The position numbers and the translations under genes are program-made. From the NCBI GenBank assembly GCA_947460245.1, contig CANHGL010000003.1, positions 48,942 through 112,941 of the forward strand: a stretch of DNA of 64,000 nt. The letters run 5' to 3'. Of the stretch, positions 20,430 to 31,010 are shown in pieces. Within the stretch, counting starts at the first letter, position 1; the number at the start of each line of letters is the position of its first letter. Below the pieces are notes generated by a model. It made no database searches. It was not told where the DNA came from and saw only the letters and a list, made by a program, of their open reading frames with translations. The DNA comes from Sphingobacteriales bacterium (GTDB lineage Bacteria; Bacteroidota; Bacteroidia; Chitinophagales; JADIYW01).

Positions 20430-21035
20430 TTACTTTAAAAATTCTTTCAACCTAATCATCATGGTGTATGGAGCATCCACAATTCCAAGGTTAGCGATGG
20501 ACTCGGGAAAATTGCCTCCGATTGAACTTAAAGCTTGCTGTGTAATCTCTGTTGTGCCATTCGCCAAGGGCGTAAATTTCCAATAGGCTTTCATCTTTGG
20601 AATCCGAACATAAAGGTCATTTAATGGAAGTAGATCTGGTGCCGCATCCAGCGTTATTAGTACTGCACCCTTGGAGTCAGGTTTATTGAAAATAAACCGA
20701 GTGATGGATTCTCTACCTTTAATGAGCGGAGCACTTACGACCATTCGTATAAAAAAATCATTTTCGTTATTTCTTTTTATTAGTTTAACACTTCCGGGTT
20801 CAACTTTATACATCCATTGGTCATAGTTCTTGTAATCCCTAAAGAAGGCTACCAGTTTGTCTACACTGATCTGCATGGTGGTAATTGCCTTATATTCTTT
20901 TAAGGTTGCGTTATCTGGCTTTCGAGTCCAAACTTTTATTCCATTCTTCTCTTTCTCCAATACCCAAGGACTTTCAGCAAATGAAATATGTGGATATAGG
21001 AATAAGTAAAATAGTATAAAGGTGGTAGTTTTCAT
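20430..21035 (-). CDS. Secreted START-domain-like protein
   Basis: Signal peptide; WVLEKEKNGIKVWTRKPDNATLKEYKA ... ALSSIGGNFPESIANLGIVDAPYTM. Confidence 0.75.
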   Translation of the reverse strand: MKTTTFILFYLFLYPHISFAESPWVLEKEKNGIKVWTRKPDNATLKEYKAITTMQISVDKLVAFFRDYKNYDQWMYKVEPGSVKLIKRNNENDFFIRMVVSAPLIKGRESITRFIFNKPDSKGAVLITLDAAPDLLPLNDLYVRIPKMKAYWKFTPLANGTTEITQQALSSIGGNFPESIANLGIVDAPYTMMIRLKEFLK

Positions 21036-21203
21036 CTCCGTATTTATATTAGAACATTAGAGCATCATACTTTGTTCATGCTGATTTTATGCTTCTATAA
21101 AAGTATCAAATTACATTAGATTCATCTTTTATTTGATGATAACAAACATGTCTTTAACATTATTTATGGAAGATGTAAAATATTAAGTTTGTAATGAGGA
21201 GTA

Positions 21204-21857
21204 TTACATTCTTAAATCCTCAACTTGAACGCCTGGATGTTTTGAGAGATCAAATTTGAAATAGCTGTCTTCAAGTTTTTGTTTACTGTTAAAGCTATTA
21301 ATAGAATAGGTGTATAAGGTTCCATTTTTGTCGAACACTTTCATGCGTGTTATATATTTAGCACTTTTATCTATCCAAATTCTAACCTTAAAGAAAGGTT
21401 TGTCTTTGTCTTTAGGTATTAGGTCTACAATAGTGCAATTCTTCTTGTCTATCACTTCTTCACCGTTTATCATGTAATTAAAATCATTCTGATAAATGGT
21501 AAACATATTGGAGGGTGTAATCTCTTCCTTGTTGGCCTCATAATCATTTACCTGTACCTCATTAATATCCTTTAAATAAGTCCAGACACTTTGTTTATCA
21601 CAAAATATCTCCTGTTTACCCATTACAAGTTTATAATTCTCTCCTTTTAGGTAGATATTTCCTGTTTGGGTAGTGGTTTTATTTTGTATAGGACTTATGG
21701 TAGTTAAAGTAAATGTTGCTTGTATTGAAGGAAATTCCTTGTAAGTTTTACTAACTGCATCTAAAAGTGTCTTTGCCTTAGGGTCACTCAGGTTTTTATC
21801 AGAGGCAATTCCGGAAGTGGAAAGCAATAATGTAAGTATTGATAATATATAAATCAT
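21204..21857 (-). CDS. Outer membrane lipoprotein carrier protein LolA-like
   Basis: Signal peptide; IQATFTL, GNIYLKGENYKLVMGKQEIFCDKQSVWTYLKDINEVQVNDY. Confidence 0.85.
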   Translation of the reverse strand: MIYILSILTLLLSTSGIASDKNLSDPKAKTLLDAVSKTYKEFPSIQATFTLTTISPIQNKTTTQTGNIYLKGENYKLVMGKQEIFCDKQSVWTYLKDINEVQVNDYEANKEEITPSNMFTIYQNDFNYMINGEEVIDKKNCTIVDLIPKDKDKPFFKVRIWIDKSAKYITRMKVFDKNGTLYTYSINSFNSKQKLEDSYFKFDLSKHPGVQVEDLRM

Positions 21858-21932
21858 AGCTGCAAAGTTAAAACCCTAATCTAAAAACAAAAAATGTAAA
21901 TAGCCTACTAATTAGATTCTTTAATAACTAAT

Positions 21933-24416
21933 CTATTGCAAAATCCGTTCCAATTCTTCGTCGGTCTTAATATATACCTCCCTTGCTTTGCTGCCTAAGT
22001 TAGGTCCAACAATACCAGCAGCTTCGAGTTGATCCATAAGGCGGCCTGATCGGGCATAGCCTAATGCTAACTTGCGTTGTATTAGAGAGGTAGATCCAAT
22101 CTGGTTTCTAACAATTAGTCTTGCTGCATCCTCAAATAAATCGTCCCGTTCTCCGGCATCTAGCATTCTTTCTCCATTGCCAGCCTCTTTAGGATCTATG
22201 TATTCAGGAAGTTCATAGGGGCTTAACCCTTTCTGATTTCCGATGTATTTTGCGATGTTCTCCACTTCTGGAGTGTCTACAAATGGACATTGTAATCGAG
22301 TAATCTCACCGCTTTGAGAGAGTAACATATCACCGCGACCAATCAGTTGATCAGCACCTCCGGCATCTAAAATTGTTCTTGAGTCTACTTTTGCAGTTAC
22401 CTTAAATGCGATACGTCCTGGGAAATTAGCTTTTATAGTTCCTGTTATGATATTTACAGATGGTCGTTGGGTTGCAATGACTAAGTGAATGCCTATTGCG
22501 CGAGCAAGTTGTGCAAGCCGCGCTATAGGCGCCTCGACTTCTTTACCTGCAGTCATCATTAAATCAGCAAATTCATCCACCACTAACACGATATATGGTA
22601 AGAAACGGTGTCCATTATTAGGATTGAGTTGTCTATTTAAGAACTTTTGATTGTATTCCTTGATATGTCTTACCTGAGCAACTTTTAGTAACTCATATCG
22701 GTTGTCCATTTCAATACAAAGGGCATTTAATGTATAGATTACTTTTTTATTATCAGTGATTATAGCTTCTTCTTCATTTGGTAATTTAGCGAGGTAGTGA
22801 TTTTCTATAAGCTTATAAAGGGTTAGCTCTACTTTCTTGGGATCTACTAAAACAAATTTTAACTCTGCAGGGTGTTTTTTGTAGAGTAGAGAAACCAAAA
22901 TCGCATTAAGTCCAACAGATTTACCTTGTCCGGTTGCACCAGCCATCAGTAAATGTGGCATCTTCGCCAAGTCAATTACAAAGTCTTCATTGGATATGGT
23001 TTTTCCTAAGGCGATAGGAAGTTCTGCATCCGCTTTTTGGAACTTCTCTCCTGCAATTAGCGACTTCATAGATACAATGCTTTTCTTCACATTCGGAACT
23101 TCTATGCCTATAGTGCCTCTTCCCGGAATAGGTGCAATAATACGTATCCCTAAGGCAGCTAAACTTAAGGCGATATCATCTTCCAGATTTTTTATCTTGG
23201 AGATACGCACTCCTTTTTCTGGTACGATTTCATAAAGTGTAACTGTAGGTCCGACGGTAGCCTTAATTTTTTCAATCCCAATATTATAATTGGAAAGCGT
23301 TTGAACGATTTGATTTTTATTTTGTTCTAATTCCTCTTTATTGATTTCAATCTGTCCGCTACCGTGTTCTTCTAATAAATCAATAGGAGGAAATTTATAC
23401 TTAGATAATTCAAGTCTTGGATCAAATTTGGTGTCAATACCATACTGTTCTTTATGTTCATCAATAGTTCCAAATGCCTGTATTTCTTCAATCTCAAAAT
23501 CAGGTTCTACAGTAAATTTCTCTTTTTTGGATATTGGCTCAATAGGTAAGTCAGTTTCTGTTTCTTCTTCTGCTGGCTTCTCTATCAAAACCATTTCAGG
23601 TTCTGTTTTTTCCATTACAACCTCAAAAGTCTGATCTTGGAAATGGGGCGTTAGTGTTGGTGTCTCCTCAGGTATAATACTTTCCATGTCATAGCCATCT
23701 TCTTCTGCTATACTATCTTCCTTATAGAACTCATCAATAGTTTCATCCTCTTCTTCCGAAAGTGCAAGTTTTCTGTTGTTTTCCCATTCCTGCTTCCAGT
23801 TATTCAACTTCATATAGGTATCCTTTATATTAAAGCCAAGGAAAGTGAAGCCCACTAATCCTAATAGAATACCTAATCCCCATCTGCCTAGAAAAGTAGA
23901 AAGCCATTCGTAATTATTAATACCTAATCCACCACCGAATGGGAAAGCAGATTCTGGAAAAATAAATGCGCCAAGTGTAGATATAAATAGAATCCAGAAT
24001 ATAGAGTTGAATAAAATCTTTAATAGTTTAAATATTCGTTCCTTGAATGTAAGATTAATGCCTATAGCAAAAAACAAGTATGGAGTGATGAAGGAGGCAA
24101 CACCAAAAAAATCATAAAAGAATACATGCGAAAGTAAAGCACCGATTCTCCCCATAGTATTGGCAACATTCCCCTGCTTGCTGAAGATGATATCCCAGGT
24201 AAAGTCCATTACTTTATCCTGATCAATTTTCCAGGTAAATAGATAGGATAAAAACGATACAAATAGTATTACTGAAAAAAATAGAAAAAACAAACCAGTG
24301 GCTGTTCTAAGTGTATCTGCATCAATCAGGGGTGTGGATACACTTTCCTCCGGTGTTTCTTCTTCTATAGGTTTTCTACTACGCTTGATTCTTTCTTTTA
24401 CATCCTCTTTTGCCAT
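21933..24416 (-). CDS. ftsK: DNA translocase FtsK/SpoIIIE
   Basis: N-terminal TM segments; Walker A MAGATGQGKSVGLNAIL; VLVVDEFADLMM; C-terminal gamma domain ARLIVRNQIGSTSLIQRKLALGYARSGRLMDQLEAAGIVGP. Confidence 0.96.
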   Translation of the reverse strand: MAKEDVKERIKRSRKPIEEETPEESVSTPLIDADTLRTATGLFFLFFSVILFVSFLSYLFTWKIDQDKVMDFTWDIIFSKQGNVANTMGRIGALLSHVFFYDFFGVASFITPYLFFAIGINLTFKERIFKLLKILFNSIFWILFISTLGAFIFPESAFPFGGGLGINNYEWLSTFLGRWGLGILLGLVGFTFLGFNIKDTYMKLNNWKQEWENNRKLALSEEEDETIDEFYKEDSIAEEDGYDMESIIPEETPTLTPHFQDQTFEVVMEKTEPEMVLIEKPAEEETETDLPIEPISKKEKFTVEPDFEIEEIQAFGTIDEHKEQYGIDTKFDPRLELSKYKFPPIDLLEEHGSGQIEINKEELEQNKNQIVQTLSNYNIGIEKIKATVGPTVTLYEIVPEKGVRISKIKNLEDDIALSLAALGIRIIAPIPGRGTIGIEVPNVKKSIVSMKSLIAGEKFQKADAELPIALGKTISNEDFVIDLAKMPHLLMAGATGQGKSVGLNAILVSLLYKKHPAELKFVLVDPKKVELTLYKLIENHYLAKLPNEEEAIITDNKKVIYTLNALCIEMDNRYELLKVAQVRHIKEYNQKFLNRQLNPNNGHRFLPYIVLVVDEFADLMMTAGKEVEAPIARLAQLARAIGIHLVIATQRPSVNIITGTIKANFPGRIAFKVTAKVDSRTILDAGGADQLIGRGDMLLSQSGEITRLQCPFVDTPEVENIAKYIGNQKGLSPYELPEYIDPKEAGNGERMLDAGERDDLFEDAARLIVRNQIGSTSLIQRKLALGYARSGRLMDQLEAAGIVGPNLGSKAREVYIKTDEELERILQ

Positions 24417-24624
24417 AAAACAAAGATAATTGTATGTGTTTATGATTGGGTAAATGGATAATGCACATGTATTGATAACTATAAAAGTAATTTTCTGTTA
24501 ATTTTTACTTTCAAAGCCTAATTAAACCAATTCTTTATTTTTGAATTCATGCCTTATTTTACAGCTATATTTCATAATTTTAAAGCCTAATAAGATTATC
24601 AGTTAAATTGTAAATAAAAGCAGC

Positions 24625-25800
24625 ATGAAAGATGTATTTATTGTATCGATGGCAAGAACCCCTATAGGCAGTCTAAGTGGTACTTTAGGAGGTGTAAGCG
24701 TAGTCGATTTGGGAAAAACAGTAGTAAAAGCTGCTCTGGAGCGTGCAGGAATTAATGGTGACCAGGTAGATGAGGTATACTTGGGAAATGTTTTGCAGGC
24801 AAATGTAGGTCAGGCGCCAGCTCAACAAGTTTCCATTGCTTCAGGCATTAACACTAAAACACCTTGTACAACGATAAATAAAGTATGTGCATCAGGTATG
24901 AAAGCAATTATGCTAGGTGCTCAGTCTATTCAGTTGGGCGATAATGATGTAGTTGTGGTGGGGGGTATGGAAAGCATGACAAACGCCCCGCATTATATAC
25001 CAACAGGAAGGACGGGAATACGTTACGGTAATGGGGAAATTTTGGATGCCATTGTGCGTGATGGATTACAAGATCCATATAAAAAATACATGATGGGGAA
25101 TGCAGGTGAAGTATGTGCAAAACACTTTTCTTTTACCAGAGAGGATCAGGATCAATTTGCCATTCAATCCTATATAAGAGCTCAGGAAGCATATGCTAAT
25201 GGGTATTTTAAGGACGAATTAGTACCGGTGATTATTCCTTCTAAAAAGGGAGATTTGGTTATTGCTGAGGATGAGGAATACAAGAAATTTGATGAAGGTA
25301 AGGTGAGAGCCTTGAAGCCGGCTTTTGAAAAAGAGGGGACTATCACTGCGATTAACGCTTCTAAAATAAATGATGGTGCTAGTGCTATGGTACTGATGAG
25401 TGGGGAGAAAGTAAAGGAATTGGGCCTTCAGCCTTTAGCAAAGATTACTGGATTTGCAGATGCTTCTCAAGATCCTGAGTGGTTTACAACTACCCCTTCT
25501 AAGGCGTTGCCTAAAGCGCTTAAAAAAGCAAATCTTTCACTAGAACAGGTGGATTTCTTCGAAATCAATGAGGCTTTCTCAGTGGTTGCTCTGGCTAATA
25601 TGAAGGAATTAAATATTTCGCACGATAAATTAAATGTTTTTGGCGGTGCTGTAGCATTAGGACATCCGATTGGTAGCTCAGGCTGCAGAATTGTTGCCAC
25701 TTTAATTTCCGTTTTAAAACACAAGAATGGTAAAATTGGAGCTGCCTCAATTTGCAATGGTGGTGGTGGTGCCAGCGCTATCGTGATTGAGAAGTGCTAA
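24625..25800 (+). CDS. Acetyl-CoA C-acetyltransferase (thiolase)
   Basis: INKVCASGMKAIMLGAQSI, VVVGGMESMTNAPHY, NVFGGAVALGHPIGSSGCRI, ICNGGGGASAIVIE. Confidence 0.95.
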   Translation: MKDVFIVSMARTPIGSLSGTLGGVSVVDLGKTVVKAALERAGINGDQVDEVYLGNVLQANVGQAPAQQVSIASGINTKTPCTTINKVCASGMKAIMLGAQSIQLGDNDVVVVGGMESMTNAPHYIPTGRTGIRYGNGEILDAIVRDGLQDPYKKYMMGNAGEVCAKHFSFTREDQDQFAIQSYIRAQEAYANGYFKDELVPVIIPSKKGDLVIAEDEEYKKFDEGKVRALKPAFEKEGTITAINASKINDGASAMVLMSGEKVKELGLQPLAKITGFADASQDPEWFTTTPSKALPKALKKANLSLEQVDFFEINEAFSVVALANMKELNISHDKLNVFGGAVALGHPIGSSGCRIVATLISVLKHKNGKIGAASICNGGGGASAIVIEKC

Positions 25801-25805
25801 ACTTT

Positions 25806-27833
25806 TTATTTTAAATGCTGTTCTGCCCATTTGAGGTTATTGGCAGCACGTTCAAAATTGGGGTTTATCTCCAATGATTTCTTGCATGCTTCAGCGGCTT
25901 CCTTCCATTTTCCAAGTGCATTATAAGCACTACATATGTTATTGTAAGCAAACTGATTGTTAGGGTCCGCTTTTAGAGCCTTCTTGCAAGCTGAAATGCA
26001 TTGCTCATAATTATTACTGTTGTAGTACAAGAGGCTAAGGCTAATGTAGTTTTCGGCAGTAGGTGATTTTTTGGCAGCATCTTCAGCTGTTTTTATTGGA
26101 TCCGGTCCGGAAGCAACCGTCGTAAAACGTAGTAAGTTTGTGTCGTTAGGAGATACTTTTTTTGTTTCTTCTATCAAGGTATTTAGCTTTTGTTGCTGTC
26201 CTGCAGAACGGTATAAGTCCATCAACAAATACCTGCTATCAGAATCAACACTGCACAAAGCAAGAGAACGTTCCGCATTGAAAATAGCCTCAGGTATTCT
26301 TCCTTTTGAATATAAGTATTTAGCATAGTATTTATAGGTGGTTGGATCGTCAGCTCCATATAGAATGCCTTTCTTGTAGTAATCCTCAGCCTGTGCGGTT
26401 TTGCCAAGTGCATTATTTACAATTCCGAGATTAATGTGTAGGGTTGCATAGTAAGGATTAAGTACAAGTGCTCTCTCAAAATAATCTAAAGCCACAGCAT
26501 AGTTACCTTTTCTCATTTGACTTAATCCATAGTTCATTAAGCCTCTGCCATTTTTAGGGCTCTTCAGCGTTACATCATGCCATAAACTTTCCTCAGAATT
26601 CCATACTGTATTTCGTTGTCTGGCACCCAAGGCATAGCCACTTAAAATTAGTATGCATAAGCTTATTAGGACATATTTATAAGGTAGTAGTTTTTCTTTA
26701 TATCGTATTGCAAGTAATCCTATGGCCCAGCTTATACTCATACTTAATCCAACAAATGGAAAAAACATTCTATGGTCGTTGGTTACTTCTGCCAATGCAA
26801 CAAAACTAGATGTTGGTATCAGGGATAGAAGAAACCAGAGTATTCCAAATGCAATTGGTTTGGTTTCCTTTTTTACAGATGTTTTAAACGCAATAAATAA
26901 CAGTACCAGAATAAAAGTTATTCCTACAATCACTCTCTCCTCAAAAATAGTATTGAAAGCAACCCAGTCTGTATCTGCAGAGAGATTTACGGGAAGAATG
27001 AAGGAGATAAAATAATGTAATAATACCCAAGGTTGAGTAATCAGGTAATGAAATTTAGAGGGTCCGCCTGCAACCCAGGTGGAGGCCTGCATTTTTACTA
27101 TAAAGTAGCCTAATCCAATACAAATAATGAAAGCAGGTATTGTTGGAATTAGACTTTTTTTTAGGGTTTGTATTCCTTCTTTTTTGAAAATATCGTAAAG
27201 AGATTGCTCTGATTCAAAAAGTAAAATAAAAACGAATAATATAGGAGCAAACATAGCCGCAGGTTCCTTGGTGAATATTCCAAGTGCTGCAGGGATTAAG
27301 TATAATAACCATTTTCGTTTTTTTGGAAATACTATATAGATATAAAATGCAGCAACAACGCATAAGGTAGATAGTGCGTCTCCGCGCTGGTAGATATAGT
27401 TGATGGTTTCTGCATTTGCAGGGTGTAGGCCATACCATGCGACAGCAAAAAATGCAATAAAATCAGAGAATGGATGACTTGTTGCTTTTCGAAAAATGCT
27501 TCTGAATAAGAAGAACATTAAAACGAGTTGTACTAAAAACCAGAAGAAGGTACTGATATGAAAATAAAAAGGATTCAGTCCTTTCCCAAAGTAATAATCA
27601 ATAGCCAGTGTAGACATTACAATAGGTCTGTAGGTTTGATGGCTGGGTAATGCAGAGGCTGTCTTTGCATCTTTAAAAAAAAGAGGAATATTTTTTATAT
27701 CCCTTATGAAAATATTATCTGTAATCTGATTATGATCATCAAATTCAAAAGGATTGTGGAAGTGGTTAACATAGGTAAGCGTAACACTCACTAATAGAGC
27801 AAAAACGAGCAATGCTGTGTATTTTCTGTGCAT
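25806..27833 (-). CDS. Polytopic glycosyltransferase-like protein with C-terminal TPR repeats
   Basis: TMTC/PMT-like N-terminal membrane region (FEFDDHNQIT, RPIVMSTLAIDY), followed by several TPR units (ALDYFERALVLNPYYATLHINLGIV...). Confidence 0.8.
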   Translation of the reverse strand: MHRKYTALLVFALLVSVTLTYVNHFHNPFEFDDHNQITDNIFIRDIKNIPLFFKDAKTASALPSHQTYRPIVMSTLAIDYYFGKGLNPFYFHISTFFWFLVQLVLMFFLFRSIFRKATSHPFSDFIAFFAVAWYGLHPANAETINYIYQRGDALSTLCVVAAFYIYIVFPKKRKWLLYLIPAALGIFTKEPAAMFAPILFVFILLFESEQSLYDIFKKEGIQTLKKSLIPTIPAFIICIGLGYFIVKMQASTWVAGGPSKFHYLITQPWVLLHYFISFILPVNLSADTDWVAFNTIFEERVIVGITFILVLLFIAFKTSVKKETKPIAFGILWFLLSLIPTSSFVALAEVTNDHRMFFPFVGLSMSISWAIGLLAIRYKEKLLPYKYVLISLCILILSGYALGARQRNTVWNSEESLWHDVTLKSPKNGRGLMNYGLSQMRKGNYAVALDYFERALVLNPYYATLHINLGIVNNALGKTAQAEDYYKKGILYGADDPTTYKYYAKYLYSKGRIPEAIFNAERSLALCSVDSDSRYLLMDLYRSAGQQQKLNTLIEETKKVSPNDTNLLRFTTVASGPDPIKTAEDAAKKSPTAENYISLSLLYYNSNNYEQCISACKKALKADPNNQFAYNNICSAYNALGKWKEAAEACKKSLEINPNFERAANNLKWAEQHLK

Positions 27834-27842
27834 ATCAGAATT

Positions 27843-29156
27843 TTATTCTTCAAAATATTTAATGTTTTGTATAGTGCCAATTATACTAAAAAAAAAGCTT
27901 AAAAAAACGGTCTGTATACCAATGATAATAAGTATCAGAGAGGGAATTAAAACCCGGAAGGAAGCGCTTAAATTGGTGATTTGGCCGAAGTCTTGTTGCT
28001 GCCAATTTCTAAATAGACTAATACTGAGTCCTAGCCCAGCCAGAAAAGTGATAGCACCTAAGATAATACCTCTCTCTAAAGTAAAATAGGTGAAGAGTTT
28101 GAGGAAGTTTCTTTTAACGGGAATTAGTCCTTGATTGATGGCATAGATTCTGCTCAGAAGGGAGAAGCTTATAATTTGAAAACTTAGTATAATACATGCT
28201 CCACAGTAAGTGAGGGTGTGTATATCAAAGGTAATTTTTGTAGTATGTATGGGGTTAAAACTAATCACTGCAAATAAAACAGTGGATAGGATCAGAAGGA
28301 TTAGTCCGGGATAAAAAAATAGCCATCTTGGACTATAGATGAGTAAGAATTTTAGGTGTCTCCACCCATCCTGCCAGGTTCGAAGGTGAGGAGCCCTGCT
28401 TCTTCCGTCCACAGATAAGGTTGTAGGCACTTCCGTCATCTTTAATCCGAAAATACTTGATTTTACAACCATTTCGGAGGCGAATTCCATTCCTTTTGTT
28501 TGTAATCCGAGTTTTAGAATACTGTCTTTATTGAAGCCTCTTAATCCACAATGAAAATCTTTTACAGAGATTTTAAAAAACAATCGACCGATAAATGAAA
28601 GCACCGGATTTCCTAGGTACTTATGTAGGAATGGCATGGCTCCTTTAGCGATACCTCCTTTGAATCTGTTGCCCATTACCACATCATAGCCGTTTCTTAG
28701 CTCAGATAGGAATGGCATAAGGTTTGAGAAGTCATAGCTATCGTCCGCATCTCCCATGATAATATATTTTCCACGTGCAGCATTAATAGCACCTAATAAT
28801 GCTGCTCCATAACCTTTTTCAGGTATGTTTACCAGTGTTGCACTATGCTCGGAGGCAATTTCCTGGGAGCCGTCAGTGCTTCCATTGTCACCTATGATAA
28901 TTTCTCCGTTAACATTATTTTCTATAAGAAATTTTTTGGCCTTTTGAATACAAATAGCTAAGGTTTCGGCCTCATTTAAGCAGGGCATAATGATGGATAA
29001 TTCTAGAGTGCCTTCAGGCATAAATTGAGTATTTAACTTATTAAAAATTATAAATTTGGGATAACACGTTTTTGTATAATCATGGCTTATTTTCGTTAGT
29101 AAATTAGAAACATAATTCCATCCCTCATAACCTTTTTTAAGAACAGTATGGATCAA
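27843..29156 (-). CDS. Family 2 glycosyltransferase, dolichol-P-mannose-synthase-like, with C-terminal TM helices
   Basis: LSIIMPCLNEAETLAICIQKAKKFL, IIIGDNGSTDGSQEIA, GKYIIMGDADDSYDFSNLMPFL. Confidence 0.9.
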   Translation of the reverse strand: MIHTVLKKGYEGWNYVSNLLTKISHDYTKTCYPKFIIFNKLNTQFMPEGTLELSIIMPCLNEAETLAICIQKAKKFLIENNVNGEIIIGDNGSTDGSQEIASEHSATLVNIPEKGYGAALLGAINAARGKYIIMGDADDSYDFSNLMPFLSELRNGYDVVMGNRFKGGIAKGAMPFLHKYLGNPVLSFIGRLFFKISVKDFHCGLRGFNKDSILKLGLQTKGMEFASEMVVKSSIFGLKMTEVPTTLSVDGRSRAPHLRTWQDGWRHLKFLLIYSPRWLFFYPGLILLILSTVLFAVISFNPIHTTKITFDIHTLTYCGACIILSFQIISFSLLSRIYAINQGLIPVKRNFLKLFTYFTLERGIILGAITFLAGLGLSISLFRNWQQQDFGQITNLSASFRVLIPSLILIIIGIQTVFLSFFFSIIGTIQNIKYFEE

Positions 29157-29367
29157 TGATTCATTTAGAGATTTAAGCAGATTATATTTCTAAGGGTTGG
29201 ATATCAAAATGTAACGAAAGGGATTGTTAAAAACCGATGATAATGAATATTTTAGCTCTAAGAATAAAAATTCAACAATAGCTCTCTTTATTCTGACTTT
29301 AGACAGGCTATAATTTCCATATTTCCCGATATTTACCTAACTTCGCACCTCAAATTTAAGCCAAAGC

Positions 29368-30309
29368 ATGGTTATTCCAGATTTAAGGTTGATTTCCGGT
29401 AGATGTACCCAATATCTTTCTAATAAGATTGCGGAAGCCTATGGACAGGATTTGACGGCTGTGGAGGTAATGCAATTCAGCGATGGTGAATTTGAACCAG
29501 TAATTCAGGAAAGCATCAGAGGGTCTTTTGTCTTTTGTATTCAAAGTACTTTCGCCCCTGCAGATAACCTAATGGAGCTATTGTTACTAATTGATGCTGC
29601 AAAGAGAGCCTCCGCTGGGTATGTAGTCGCTGTTATTCCATATTTTGGGTTTTCCAGACAAGACAGAAAAGATAAGCCACGTGTGGCTATAGGTGCCAAG
29701 TTAGTGGCGGATATGTTAACTGCAGCAGGAGCTCAGCGTGTGATGACTATGGATTTGCATTCTCCGCAAATACAGGGTTTCTTTAATATCCCGGTAGATC
29801 ATCTTGAAGCCAATGCTATCTTTTTACCTTACCTAAAGAGTTTGGAGTTAGATGATTTGGTATTTGCTTCTCCGGATGTGGGAGGCATTAAAAGAGCCAG
29901 AGATTACGCTCGCCAATTAAATGCGGAGTTTGTAATCTGTGATAAATTCAGAGTTAAGCATAATGAGATTGAGTCTATGCGTTTGATAGGAGATGTTAGC
30001 GGTAAGAATGTTGTGTTGGTAGATGACTTAATAGATACCGGTGGTACACTCACTACAGCAGCTAACATGATTATGGAAAAAGGTGCTAAGAGTGTGAGGG
30101 CTCTTATTACGCACCCTGTTCTATCTGGTAAGGCTTATGAAAAAATTGAACAATCTTCATTACAGGAATTGGTGGTATGTGATACTATTCCATTAAAACA
30201 GACATCTTCTAAAATAAAAGTATTATCTGTGTCATCACTATTTGCAAGAGCAATCAGAAATGCACACGAGTATAAATCTATTAATTCATTATTCATCAAT
30301 AAAAAGTAA
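29368..30309 (+). CDS. prs: Ribose-phosphate pyrophosphokinase
   Basis: FSDGEFEPVIQESIRG, DLHSPQIQGFFNIPVDHL, VVLVDDLIDTGGTLTTAA. Confidence 0.96.
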   Translation: MVIPDLRLISGRCTQYLSNKIAEAYGQDLTAVEVMQFSDGEFEPVIQESIRGSFVFCIQSTFAPADNLMELLLLIDAAKRASAGYVVAVIPYFGFSRQDRKDKPRVAIGAKLVADMLTAAGAQRVMTMDLHSPQIQGFFNIPVDHLEANAIFLPYLKSLELDDLVFASPDVGGIKRARDYARQLNAEFVICDKFRVKHNEIESMRLIGDVSGKNVVLVDDLIDTGGTLTTAANMIMEKGAKSVRALITHPVLSGKAYEKIEQSSLQELVVCDTIPLKQTSSKIKVLSVSSLFARAIRNAHEYKSINSLFINKK

Positions 30310-30315
30310 TTTTTT

Positions 30316-30915
30316 ATGCAAACCATTACCATTAGCGGAAAAGCAAGAACACAAGTAGGAAAAGTTGCCACTAAGGCCGACAGAGCTGCAGGCACTATTC
30401 CATGTGTACTCTATGCGGGAAACGAGGTGGTGCACTTCACATCAACTTTAAGTGAGTTGAGAGGAATCCTGTACACCCCGAAATTTTACAAGGCCATCAT
30501 TCAAGTGGATGGGAAATCACACGAAGCCTTATTGAAGGACATACAGGCACATCCGGTAACGGAAGAAATTCGTCACGTAGACTTCCATAAACTCATACCA
30601 GGTGTTGAGGTTACAGTGGATATCCCTGTAAAAATTGTTGGAACCGCCACTGGTGTTAGAGAAGGGGGTAAGTTATTAATTAAAGTTCGTAAGCTAAAAG
30701 TTAGAGCTACGCCAGAGGCATTGAAGGATACTATTGACGTAGATGTTTCACATTTAAAATTAGGACAATCTATCAAAGTAAAAGATATACCTAGTCAAGG
30801 TTTTGTAATCTTGAATTCTCCTTCTATTCCAGTTGCATCGGTTGAAATACCAAGAGCACTTAAGAGTGCTGCTACAGATGCAGCTAAAGCAGAGACTGCT
30901 GCCAAGAAGAAATAG
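30316..30915 (+). CDS. rplY: 50S ribosomal protein L25/general stress protein Ctc
   Basis: GKVATKADRAAGTIPCVLYAGNE; IQAHPVTEEIRHVDFHKLIPG; downstream of prs. Confidence 0.92.
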   Translation: MQTITISGKARTQVGKVATKADRAAGTIPCVLYAGNEVVHFTSTLSELRGILYTPKFYKAIIQVDGKSHEALLKDIQAHPVTEEIRHVDFHKLIPGVEVTVDIPVKIVGTATGVREGGKLLIKVRKLKVRATPEALKDTIDVDVSHLKLGQSIKVKDIPSQGFVILNSPSIPVASVEIPRALKSAATDAAKAETAAKKK

Positions 30916-30937
30916 TTTTTTTTCTAAAAGGTTATTT

Positions 30938-30964
30938 AAGTTGGACTTCGGTCCAACTTTTTTT
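30938..30964 (+). terminator. Intrinsic terminator downstream of rplY
   Basis: AAGTTGGAC-TTCG-GTCCAACTT followed by T-run. Confidence 0.9.
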
Positions 30965-31010
30965 ATTTACACTATTTTAGTATTGTATCTTGGTTCTAAA
31001 TTTTTTGGAT

